This document shows positions 55,115-64,000 of a stretch of 64,000 nucleotides of DNA, piece after piece. The notes below the pieces were generated by a model, which searched no databases, was not told where the DNA came from, and was given only the letters and a program-made list of their open reading frames with translations. This stretch comes from Anthostomella pinea (taxonomy: Eukaryota > Ascomycota > Sordariomycetes > Xylariales > Xylariaceae): assembly GCA_963556695.1 (NCBI GenBank), contig CAUWAG010000010.1, forward strand, positions 2,108,001-2,172,000. The letters are read 5' to 3'. The position numbers were made by a program, and so were the translations under genes. The stretch's first letter is position 1, and the number at the start of each line of letters is the position of its first letter.

Positions 55115-58100
55115 TCAGAAACAGTCACTGCTCAGAACCTCAACGATTCTATTGTGCCCATTCTTTCTCGCTACCATGAGAGCAGTATCCCCTTGGTCGT
55201 AAGATGGCCGAGTATAAGGTGCATTTCGGATAGTTATTTCTGAAATAATGCTGACTTTGTTCGTGGTTAGGAGTAGGCGGACTACCTGTTCATGACCATG
55301 TGCCGCTGCGATCCACAATAGTGTCATACCCCATATATTCTGTGTATCTGGTGGTATTCCGGTCTGGAGAAGCTTTTTTATTGTGGTTGTGGTTCCTGAT
55401 GCTGCTGCGTTATATAGTCTGGCGATGGCAAAGTCCTCCTCTTGAACAGTGACGATACAGGCTTGGCAGGACAGGAAACGAAGAATGTCGAGTTGGCCAC
55501 AAGCAGCAGCAATACGTAAAACATCACTAGAGATAAACGATCTGGTCAGTAGGCTCCGGTCAAGAAGTAGCGACATCACCTCCTTGCCATTCCTCCCGTT
55601 CCTTGCTGCCGCCTTGACCACTTCTTCTGTGACAGGGACCTCGTCTCCTCGTTGGTCAAAAAGCAGCGTCATCACCTGCTTGCCATTCCAATTCCCTGCT
55701 GCCGCCTTGACCACTTCTTCTGTGACGGGGAGCTTGTCTCCTCGTCGGTCAAGAAGCAGCGCCATCACCTCCTTGCCATTCCCTTCATTCCTTGCTGCCG
55801 CCTTGACCACTTCGTCTGTAATGGGGAGCTCGTCTCCTCGTCGGTCAAGAAACAGCGCTATTATCTCCTTATTGAAGCTTTGGGCAACAATGGGAACTAC
55901 TGCTTCCGTGATAGGGACATCTTTCCCTCGTCAGTCAAGAAGCAGTGCCATCACCTCCTGGCCATTCCCTTCATTCTCTGCTGCCGCCTTGACCACTTCC
56001 TCTGTGACGGGGACCTCGTCTCCTCGTCGGTCAAGAAACAGCGCCATCACCTCCATGCCATTCTTCCCGTTCCTTGCTGCCGCCTTGACCACTTTGATAC
56101 TCATCTGTGCCTTGTACTCTAGCAATTGTGTAATTATAATCTCATTCCCACCAATGGCTGCCGCACTCAGTGGAGTTTCGTTGCGACTATCGTCCCACTC
56201 TAATATTGCCATAATATCAGAAGCCATCTGCTGATGTGGACTGTTACACAAATAGTCAAGAATGGCTGGGATGCCACAATATCCTGCGATGTGTAAAATT
56301 GAGGCTTGTGTTGGGAGTGTCATGTGACCACTGTACCGGTTACTGGCTCGATAAAGCCAAGCGTCTCTAGGTAGAGACTTGACTTCGAAAAAAATCGCCT
56401 GTATATGCTTGACTTTGAACTTGTTTCCTGCAAGTCGCGTGTGTGAATCCCAATAATCAGATGCGTAAGAAGAGAACTCTTTCTCCCACTGTGGATGAGC
56501 CTTGACCAGCTCAAAATTGCGAATGAGCTGATCTACACACCTGTATGCCATGTCCGCATGGAAATACACTTCCTGGACCCATTGTTGCGCATTATCGCCG
56601 GCGAGGAAATCCTTTACCGACTGGTGCAGCAGGAGAACCTGCTCGTCCTGAATGACGACCAGCAGCCGGCAGGTGGCAATATCATCTCGTGTGAACTGAA
56701 TGCGTGTCTCTTAGTCCTCGTCAAGGTAAGTTTGGCAAACTGCAGCTAACTCTGAGACGCTGAGTGGCCGAAACGATACTGCGACAAGACCTAGAATTTG
56801 AATAACTTTTGCCTTTTGCCCAGGAGCGTTAAAAGCATTGTCAAGTAGTCTTTTATACAAGGCAGTTAGCCCAGACGGCATCTTCTTCAAGTGGTCGACC
56901 GCACTTTTCGAAGGAACCTGGTCTAGCTCCCCGCATGCCAAGCCGACCCAGAGGAAAGTGCTCTCAGATTTTTCTTCCAAGATATCTGTGACCTGCTTCT
57001 TTACGCTGTCTGTGTACTGCTTTCTGGCCGTAAGCTCCATAACCTTTTCGCTAATAAAGCGATCAATATCTTTCTTTGACTCGGGGAATGAGGCTAGGTC
57101 CTTATTGCAAAACGCCTTTAAACGTTCTTGAATTTTTGTGTAAGGTCGGCTTTTGACGAATAGCTGGATGTCGGTTGCAGAGCTCTTATGTTGGAAATCT
57201 TGCTGCAGTTACTTTATGAGAATCTGCTGCGATTCTTGATCACACTCATCCAAGGCATCGATGATGAAGAATTTATGGCCGGTGGCTTCATCGGCGGCCA
57301 TTTTGTGCAAAATAGTCCACAAAGCGTCAAATGAATCAAAGATCATCTTTCCGCACTCGCGGTATTTTGGCAGGAGGTAGTCGAGGAGAAGTCGCGGATA
57401 TTGTTGAATGAGCTGCAGGATAAGCCCTCGGACCACTGACGTCACTGACCTACGGGTGTCGAAATTGGAATCGCAGAAGAAACAGGAAAGGGTTTTCTGG
57501 TCTGAGTGGCGGAACTGCTCCCGGAGTACCTCGGCAAGGCAAATGGCCATAGTGGACTTCCCAGTCCCTGGGTTCCCATGCAGCCAGAGAACATTGGTCA
57601 ATGTCACCGCGTGCTCACGGCCGAGCCAAGAAGTGAGCTCTCCTGTCTCGAGTATCCATTTGCAAGTGCCTTTGGTGCGGTCACCCTTCTTGCGTTGCAG
57701 AGATTTCATATCCTCGAAAGAATCCGTCTCGAAAAGATCGGAGTGACATTTTTCGGCTGGTAGATTTACGGCCAGAACATCTTTTACACCAGTTAGCTAG
57801 GCCATTTTATCCAAGCTAAAGGGCCGCCTCACCTTCTAGTTTGGTATCTATTATGTGTGATTATTATCAGTAAAGGAGCGAAGGGAGCTAAGAAGGTATT
57901 GCTCTAGGGATGTATTATGACGTACTATCATGAAAGCTTCTCGCCACGCGAGGTACATCTTTGGCCACAATCGTCTCGAGCCTTTGCCGCACAACAAGAT
58001 ACATGCCACGGATGTTTGAGTCATATTTTACAAGCCCTGAGTGATCAGTATCCAGGCTGACATTGTCTTCATCAGCTTCCGCGGTCAAGCCTGTGCTTGT

Positions 58101-58440
58101 AGCGGACTTCTTTGTCACAAGTAGCATCTGCGGACCGGTTTTCGTGATGTGCCCATCAGCTTGCATCTGGATAACTTTGAGCATTTTACCAATAGGGGTA
58201 ACTGCGTAGATCTTACCTGCACAGTCGAGGTGTACTTCGTCTCGAAAAAGGAGATGACTCAGTACTTTCTTTTGCATTGATTGGAAAACTCACTAGAAAT
58301 CCTCGCCAGATAATCGGAGGGCTCGGAGTCGCGATCAACGATCAGTGCGTGAATTAGCTTCTCGTTAGGTTTGCCATAAACAATACTCTGTAGCTGCTCA
58401 TTTCGGAGCCCGAGATTTGGAACACCAAAAAAGAGTAATC
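55115..58440 (-). pseudogene. NACHT STAND (NLR-like) gene with hydrolase-like N-terminus and repeats
   Basis: Fungal STAND proteins act in non-self recognition and incompatibility. Reading from 58440: a truncated SesB-like alpha/beta-hydrolase region (LFFGVPNLGLRNEQL, SEPSDYLARISSEFSN, a TGA at 58259-58261, then VISFFETKYTSTVQ). After an intron come QMQADGHITKTGP, VTKKSATSTGLTAEADED and DHSGLVKYDS. From 57709 one frame covers the NACHT domain: P-loop WLHGNPGTGKST, Walker B FFIIDALDECDQES. A helical segment follows (FLWVGLACGELDQVPSK), then about six near-identical ~32-residue repeats and an ankyrin-like C-terminus (GDTALMVARKNGHNRIVEVL). That frame has stops at 57209-57211 (TAA), 56711-56713 (TAA) and 55931-55933 (TGA), all explainable by C-to-T changes in CAA or CGA. 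The 5' end, with the hydrolase Ser, is missing beside LTR debris. Confidence 0.83.
55545..56098 (-). repeat. Tandem ~96-bp coding repeats of the STAND gene
   Basis: About six units encode variants of VVKAAARNGxNGKEVMALLL followed by DRRGDE(V/L)P(V/I)TEE. Units are very alike at DNA level (the GAAGTGGTCAAGGCGGCAGC segment recurs) but differ at a few residues such as Arg/Lys, Asn/Gly-Lys and Asp-Gln. One unit is more diverged (VVPIVAQSFNKEIIALF). High internal similarity with scattered variable positions is typical of fungal STAND ligand-sensing repeats. Confidence 0.8.
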
Positions 58441-58780
58441 TACAGCATGCGCGGGTCAGTTCGAGATTGGCTTATATGGACGATTTTTTATGAGCGAATA
58501 GTAGTGCCTGGTCACACACAGCAGTCGCGCAGATAGTTAACCCACTGTTCCCTCATGGGTCACTTATGTATTGAAGTGTTATGATGGGCTGTCGTCTTGG
58601 GCGTTTACTCACAGGAAGATATATAACGAGCTAATGAAGCAGGGAATGCAATGTTTTAGTTGTCTATGTCCAAGTCCTAGGCATCGGAATAATGGCACCA
58701 AGATCCTGGAACTCGTCAAATATACTATCTGCTGGTCCGTATCCCCCACGTCACTCGCTGTCCTCGTGGCCGAGTATAAG
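58441..58780. other. Disrupted 5' region of the STAND gene
   Basis: Should hold the start of the hydrolase-like domain, but I recognise none of it. The region borders two LTR-like repeats, so the 5' end was probably lost or displaced by element insertion. Confidence 0.45.
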
Positions 58781-58842
58781 AATAGAGTAATAGCTGCTTG
58801 CTGCAGGCCATGTCCCAGCTCCCCAGTATGCTCGCCGTGACA
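58781..58842 (-). repeat. LTR-like repeat family A, partial copy 3 (inverted)
   Basis: 62 bp matching, on the reverse strand, the first 62 bp of family A (TGTCACGGCGAGCATACTG ... TATTACTCTATT). Similarity ends sharply at the low-coordinate side. Two bases separate it from the family B copy. Confidence 0.72.
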
Positions 58843-58844
58843 AG

Positions 58845-59027
58845 TGTTCTATTAAGGAGAGGAATTCCAGCTACTCTGGAGCGGCCAGAATGGCCCTATA
58901 TATATCCAAGATACTAAAGGAACGGATACGTGGCCTTGTATTTGCCACGTATGTGACAGAGTCACAAATGGGGATGGTGATCCTGAAGGATGACTATGGA
59001 TGGGCTAACGTAGCCCAGAATCCCACA
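58845..59027. repeat. LTR-like repeat family B, copy 2
   Basis: 183 bp from TGTTCTATTAAGGAGAGG to CAGAATCCCACA, in the same orientation as 48483-48662. Its ends are TG..CA. It lies directly next to the inverted family A fragment. Confidence 0.72.
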
Positions 59028-60063
59028 ATATTAAACCTTAAATCATATAATATATTAATCTCGGGGCCGTTGAATATACGTTGACACCATTGACTTCTTA
59101 TTGATTTCGCATTGATGTAACCTTATAGCATACGTACTACCGTTCTGTCTGATCTGTCCTTCCGCCACGGCCGCCAGTGCCACAATGGCGTTGAGCTTGA
59201 GCGAGAAGATGAACAGAGTTGCCATGAAAGACCATCCTCTATTTGCTCAAGGTTGCGGCAGAGCCTGAATTGATCATTCCACATCATCGGTATCATCTCA
59301 ATCTGGTGGATTGGGAACACGAAGTCAGCCTTCCGGAAGCAGAGGTTAACAGGGTGACGGACGTGGTTCGCGCTGCGATCGTCGGTGCTGTGATGTGCTG
59401 TAGAGCTGCTGGCTTGGCCCATTTGGACAAGCGGATCGAATGGTCTATGATGGGGTGTTGGTAATCTTGTCCACTTTGGGTATATCGTCAGTACACAACA
59501 GAAATATTGTAGACGGTGGGAAACACTCCACCTTACAACTAGAGGCTAGCTGCCTGGAAGATTATACGTGATCCCACCTACATCTCGGTCGACTGCGTTT
59601 TATAAGTATTATTAAGAAAGAAGACGATTTATTTTATTATTTAGCTCTTTAGCCGCAAGGTAGGACCTAAACCTAAATACCTTAAAATATAACAGAAAAC
59701 AAAGGCCCCGCCCTTTATGTTAAGTCTAACAAAGTAAGACGCCGCAAACTATCTCAATCTACCAAAACCTTAACCATGCCGGGGAGGAAGAAGGCCTTCA
59801 GGTAAAATCCGAAAATTGGTAAACCGCGCCACTGTAAAGGTTAAAATAGAGTTACACCCCGAGAGAGAATTTCCACGAACATGAAAACCTAGGGCCCATG
59901 TATATAAGGCGCCTCCACTTCTGTGATTATCCCTCCCTCTTTTTTCTGTTAAAAGCTCATAGTTTCACTCATTAGACCCCATCAGCGACCGGCATTATCA
60001 AAATCTCTGAAACCTTTTCTACACAGTCCGACATGCAGCACGGTCCCACACTGAATGCGCATC
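59028..60063. other. No recognisable gene
   Basis: Overlapping short frames at 59123-59464 on both strands lack any known motif. The rest is moderately AT-rich. The last 100 bp are a pyrimidine-rich leader for the gene starting at 60064. Confidence 0.45.
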
Positions 60064-60628
60064 ATGGAACATTTCTTTAATGCCTCCATGCGTATAGCAA
60101 ACGCGGCTCAAGAAAACAGCTCATGTGAGGTTCTCTTCACTCCCGAAACCTGTTGTACAGTTACGAATATCATCATTTGCAAAGAGTGAGTCCAAGGAAT
60201 ATGGTGCTTCGTAGCGACCAGAGGCTGATAAGAACTTCAGATACTCGCTCGCTGGGGAAGAATTCGATGCCTTGCCCCAAGCCCTTCAAGACAGAATTGA
60301 AAGCAACTGCACACTCCAGGCATGCAACGATGTCGCAAAGGGGGCATACAATAATCGCATTGAAGCCGACGAAGCGCGCGACGACGAAATTGCGTGGATA
60401 GTCAGCGGCGTCTTCTTGACTTTGTTTTCTCTGCCGGGCATAGTAGTAGGTGCTTTCTACCTGGCTAAATGGTATTCTCGCCGTCGACAGAGAAGATTCC
60501 AGACACGACAAGAGCAAGACCGAAGGAATGCGAACGCCAGAGACCAACGAGCAAAGGTAATCATGTGGCGAGAGGGTTTGGAGCTAGAAGTCCCTCCACC
60601 GAGCTACAGCTTCTACCCGCCGGTCTAG
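60064..60628 (+). CDS. Small single-pass membrane protein, unknown function
   Basis: Two exons, 60064-60185 and 60241-60628, flank a 55-nt intron (GTGAGT, GCTGAT branch site, TTCAG) and give 169 aa. The N-terminal ~100 residues carry several cysteines (SSCEVLFTPETCCTVTNIIIC, ESNCTLQACND) without an obvious signal peptide. One hydrophobic helix follows (IAWIVSGVFLTLFSLPGIVV), then a basic stop-transfer RRRQRRFQTR and a Pro/Tyr-rich end (PPPSYSFYPPV). The PPxY motif near the C-terminus could bind WW-domain ubiquitin ligases such as Rsp5 (inference). I recognise no family. Splicing in frame and an intact reading frame support a real gene beside decayed transposons. Confidence 0.65.
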
Positions 60629-60843
60629 GATGAAGGAGATCATGACTGGCCCTGATTTTCAACACCGCTCATCAGCCAGTCATAGATATGACCTGAAAGG
60701 CCGTCGGTGACCTGCGTGCCTTGTGAGAGATAGGATCACATCAATTCAAAGGAGACTGATTAGCTCTGCGAGTCAGACAAATAGACTATGAGAGTAATAT
60801 CGTGGCATGTCCGTAAACTTTGTTTCTTTAGAAGTAAAGAGTA

Positions 60844-63072
60844 CCATCCCCCACCTGGTACTCGGACACCCCCACTACTCGTACAGCCAAACCCCACCAT
60901 CACCACCTAAACTCCCACATGTTCACTTATACGGATTCGGCTTGATATTGAAGCTATTTAGAATGTAATTACTTCTCTAGATAGCCCTGATCTTAAAGTT
61001 TCTTCCAATACAAAAATTACCCCGCGCGGCCTACGTGATTGGCTGTCTATTACCCCGCGTTTCCTACCCCGAATAGAGAAATTTGCAGTGCTTGAGCCTC
61101 GTTTGAAGCCTTGTTCTGTATGCACTGCAGCATCGTACAGCCGCCAAAAATGCCTCCCTATTCGTATACGGAGGATCACATGGCGAATGCCATCTTAGAT
61201 ATCATGGATGAGGGCCTCTCGCTGCGAAAAAGCGCTTAAAAGCACGGCATCCCTGACACGACGCTTTCTGACCGACTCAACGGCAAGCCCTCGAAGTCCG
61301 AGGCCCATATACAACAACAGAGACTCTCCCCTGCTCAAGAGAGCACTATAGTCAAGTGGATTTTACGTCAGGAGAAGCTGGGACTAGCCCCTTCGCACTC
61401 CCTGGTGCGTGAGATCATCCTGAAGGTGTCGAAAAAGAACGGAGATTCACGCCCCCTTGGAGACAACTTTATCGCCGGCTTCAAGCGCCGCAACCCCCAA
61501 ATAAAGACCAAAGTTGGCAAGCGGATGGAATCAGCGCGCTTTAAGGGCTTTACGCCGAAGGCAGTTAACTGGTTCTTCGATATCCTGGAAGATTACGGCT
61601 GGGTAAAGCCAGAAAACACGTACATTGTCGATAAGGGCGGCATTATGGCGGGTTTTGGTAGCTTTACCTACCCTTTTAAATCCACAGAAATTCTAATTAT
61701 CTTCGCAGGCATCAACTCTCTCGTTCTAGGTAGTTCTATTACTAAGAAAGCCTTCCTAAAGAGCCCCCAGAGCCGTAGCTGGACCTCCTTTATCGAGGCC
61801 ATCTCCGCAACTAGAAAAATCCTCAAACCAGGTATTATCTTTAAGGGGAAGGACCTGCAAGTGCAGTAGTTTATCGAGGAGTTCCAAAAGACTGCCGATT
61901 GGCATTACATATGCTCAGAAAACGGCTGGACTTCGAATGAAATAGCCTGCCAGTGGCTAGAAGATGTCTTCATCCCGCAGGTGGACGAGGTACGAGGAAA
62001 AGACCAGGCCGAGCCTGTTCTTTTGATACTAGATGGCCATGGTAGCCACACCTCCATACGTATATGTTTTTTCCTTATTCTACATGGACTTCTTTCATTT
62101 TTCCCCGATTTAATAAAGGCTAACGCGTGTTATAAGGACGAATTCATGACCATCTGTTATTTTACCAACATATTGCTCTGTTTCTTCCTTGCGCACACTA
62201 GTCACGGCATGCAACCCCTGGATAACGGGCCCTATAACGCCCTGAAGGCTCACTACCAGAAATTCCTCTCCCAGCTAAATTCTCTGACGGACGCCTCGCC
62301 TGTTAACAAGATCAACTTCATTCGGTGCTATAGCCAGGCCAGAGCTGCTGCTTTCACTAAAGCAAACATCCTCTCTGGCTTTAGAACGACTGGATGTTAT
62401 CCTATCAGCCGCAGGAAGTGTTTAACGCACCTAGAAATCCAGGAAGAGAAGCAGAAGACCCCTGAGCCTGAGACCCCTGAGAGCTCTGAACCAGAAGACC
62501 AACGGACCCCTACTACGAGCCGCCAGATCATGAATTTCGGCAAAAATAAGTCCCCTGGCACCCGGCTGAAGTATAAGAAGATAGCCACCGCGTTCGAGGC
62601 TAAGGATACTGACCTTGTTATCAAGGACAGGAAGATCAAGGCCCTGGAGGCTGAACTGGAGCGGCTACGGCCAAAGAAGCGCCAGAAGATCCATAATCCT
62701 AACAAGAAGTTCAGAACAGTCACGGAGGTACTAAGTAAAGGTGGTAATATCACCCCTGGTGTCTCTGCGGATGTACCAGAAATTGTGGTTGATGAGGACG
62801 AGGAGGAAGAAGAAGAAGACGAAGACTCGGCTGAAGAGCCCGTTTTGGAGGCCATACAGGAGCCTAGACACACCCGTTCGGGGCGAGCCATTCGGGCGCC
62901 CGCACGCTTGTACGAGTAAACAGCCCCACCGCTATCGAATGATAATTTTGCTGAATTTTTCCAATCTACAAGACTTCATTTAGGTGTGGGTGAATAAGGG
63001 GATGTTTTGGTGGTGGATGCGGGGTTTGGCTGTACGAGTAGTGGGGGTGTCCGAGTACTAGGTGGGGGATGG
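60844..63072 (+). mobile_element. Pogo/Fot1-type element 3
   Basis: 2,229 bp with inverted ends starting CCATCCCCCACCTGGTACTC (left); the reverse of the right end reads almost the same. More than 50 bp of terminal similarity is visible, and both ends abut TA (60842-60843, 63073-63074). It contains one nearly full transposase frame (61150-62919). The termini are well preserved but the transposase has stops, so it is probably inactive yet could respond to transposase from a related copy. Confidence 0.9.
61150..62919 (+). pseudogene. Pogo-type DDE transposase of element 3
   Basis: One frame from MPPYSYTEDHMANAILDIMD to TRSGRAIRAPARLYE. The N-terminal helix-turn-helix and CENP-B-like DNA-binding regions (STIVKWILRQEKLGLAPSHS, FIAGFKRRNPQIKTK) are followed by the catalytic core with LLILDGHGSHTS and HTSHGMQPLDNGPYNAL. 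The first catalytic motif reads IVDKGGIMAG, where related proteins have D-E-x-G. Stops are TAA at 61237-61239 and TAG at 61867-61869, each one C-to-T step from CAA/CAG. About 26 extra hydrophobic residues before DEFM have intron-like edges, but the phase does not close, so I leave this undecided. Confidence 0.85.
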
Positions 63073-63083
63073 TAGCTACACCG

Positions 63084-64000
63084 TAACATCTCACCCCCCC
63101 CTGCGGACCACCCCCCCACGGACCACTCCACACCACACCACTCTCATTCAGATGAAGCCATCTACAACCACCACAGTTGCTAATACACTAAGGTCGTGGT
63201 GTTCTAACCATAATACAGCTCCCAGAATCCGATTCCGACCCTAAATCTTCACCAGGGACCTCTTATGGGACCTCTTCGCCTGTAGCGGAGTCCCTATAGA
63301 CCCTCCTGTTCCTCAGCTCCATTTTGGCCTCCCTTATGTTAGCCATTGTGACGAATCGTTCCCTTGGTGTTGGTTTGACTGCTTTTCGAGTGGTATTAGC
63401 CTTTTTAGCCACTTGAGCCTCAAGCAGCTCACATTTGGCCCGTAGATTTGCAATGGTAGCAGCCTGAACATCCATGGCCTTGCCAGCCTTCCGTACCAAC
63501 AAGCGCTCAAAGGGCCCCCCAAAAGAAGGGTCCTTTCTTTCGAGCTTTCGAGCACTCTCCCGCAAAGCCCGGCTTCCAGAGGGTGTTGTGACAATGGTTT
63601 TAGCTACCATCTCGAGAAAATCTGGTGTTGTGGCTCGCTCGGAAGCCTTAGAGTCCCTCTGGCGTGCCCTGGCCACCCCCTTGTCCTCCAGAATCACATA
63701 TTTCGACTTCAATGCCTCCGCTCTGTTACAAGGAATAATCCCAGTCTTTTTCCAGGCAATTCTGATATTGAGGAGCGTCATTGTGTCCTTCCGGGCCTGC
63801 TCGTAACACTCCAAAATATCCTCCTTAGATGGCCTGAGTCCCAGACGGCCGCTGGGCGTCTCCTGGAGTAAGGTCTTCAACCTTTTCTTCACCAAATTGA
63901 AGACTCCCACATCTAATACCTGGACTACATGGGAGCAGTGAGGTTCATAAAAGATCAACCATACTTTGTTTCTCAAGCAGGTGGCTAGGAACTCGTCATT
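63084..64000 (-). mobile_element. Pogo-type element 4, 3' end, running off the window
   Basis: The transposase reading frame ends at 63263. Beyond it, 63086-63150 is C-rich with two GCGGACCACC / ACGGACCACT motifs next to a TA (63084-63085), a plausible terminus. The other end lies beyond base 64000, so the terminus cannot be verified. Only nine bases separate it from the TA of element 3. Confidence 0.65.
63263..64000 (-). CDS. Pogo-type transposase, C-terminal part (incomplete at window end)
   Basis: Open frame of about 245 codons from the window edge to 63263, with no stops. It starts inside the catalytic domain: DEFLATCLRNKVWLIFYEP, HCSHVVQVLDVGVFN (third acidic region), then LKTLLQETPSGRLGLRPSKE and IRIAWKKTGIIPCNR, the usual closing region of the DDE core. 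A coiled, basic tail follows (ANLRAKCELLEAQVAKKANT). It differs clearly from elements 1-3. Because this part is intact, element 4 may be younger or still coding. Confidence 0.85.
   Translation of the reverse strand, partial: NDEFLATCLRNKVWLIFYEPHCSHVVQVLDVGVFNLVKKRLKTLLQETPSGRLGLRPSKEDILECYEQARKDTMTLLNIRIAWKKTGIIPCNRAEALKSKYVILEDKGVARARQRDSKASERATTPDFLEMVAKTIVTTPSGSRALRESARKLERKDPSFGGPFERLLVRKAGKAMDVQAATIANLRAKCELLEAQVAKKANTTRKAVKPTPRERFVTMANIREAKMELRNRRVYRDSATGEEVP

Noticed and set aside
55545..56098. Regularly spaced repeats resembling a CRISPR array
   Set aside because: Units are about 96 bp without unique spacers, are translated in one frame, and the genome is eukaryotic.
55449..56234. 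261-codon plus-strand frame with repeating Thr-Ser-Ser-Val-Thr units
   Set aside because: It is the antisense shadow of the STAND repeats; low-complexity composition and the NACHT domain on the minus strand explain it.
62397..62891. 164-codon minus-strand frame rich in serine
   Set aside because: Antisense of the acidic transposase tail of pogo element 3.

Overview
The window is eukaryotic and reads as a filamentous ascomycete (Pezizomycotina). Genes carry short introns (about 55-80 nt) with GT..AG borders and CTRAC/CTGAT-like branch sites. The protein families are typically fungal: Zn2Cys6 regulator, Rtt109, Dal5-type transporter, tannase-like esterase, and a NACHT STAND protein with a SesB-like N-terminus. 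Very AT-rich, gene-free blocks full of decayed transposons suggest repeat-induced point mutation (RIP). The species cannot be named from sequence alone.

Layout. 1-2210: no recognised gene. 2211-4652: transcription factor with two Zn2Cys6 clusters. 4653-7909: no convincing gene. 7910-9339: an S28 (prolyl-carboxypeptidase-like) peptidase gene broken by a 5'-truncated LINE with a 13-bp target duplication; just downstream lies a 788-bp hAT-type element with an 8-bp duplication. 11335-15134: a D-2-hydroxyacid dehydrogenase and, on the minus strand, a single-pass surface glycoprotein. 16663-26206: a nest bounded by pogo/Fot1-type inverted repeats, holding an LTR-like repeat, an AT-rich block, part of a second pogo element and a decayed Copia element whose two flanks come from different pogo elements.

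26601-45700 is the gene-rich core: PARP (-), Rtt109 histone acetyltransferase (-) divergent from mitoribosomal protein mL57 (+), two large multi-pass membrane proteins (the second with an in-frame TAG), an alpha/beta hydrolase, a tannase/feruloyl esterase (-), an RNase III-fold protein lacking most catalytic acids, and a Dal5-like permease. Exon structures were assembled by hand for all intron-bearing genes and close in frame.

45701-60000 is accessory and decayed: a small gene remnant with one stop, LTR repeats (two solo LTRs with perfect 5-bp duplications), AT-rich blocks, a Myb/SANT-like pseudogene, and a NACHT STAND gene (hydrolase-like N-terminus, P-loop ATPase, near-identical ~32-residue repeats, ankyrin-like end) that keeps one frame for 2.6 kb but has several stops. 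A small single-TM protein gene (60064-60628) precedes two pogo elements that almost abut; the last runs off the window.

The housekeeping genes (PARP, Rtt109, mL57) have no obvious shared pathway beyond the chromatin/DNA-damage theme of PARP and Rtt109. I found no CRISPR, rRNA or convincing tRNA. No clearly new biochemical system is evident; the most unusual material is the STAND repeat gene, the rearranged transposon nest and the double-hit S28 locus.
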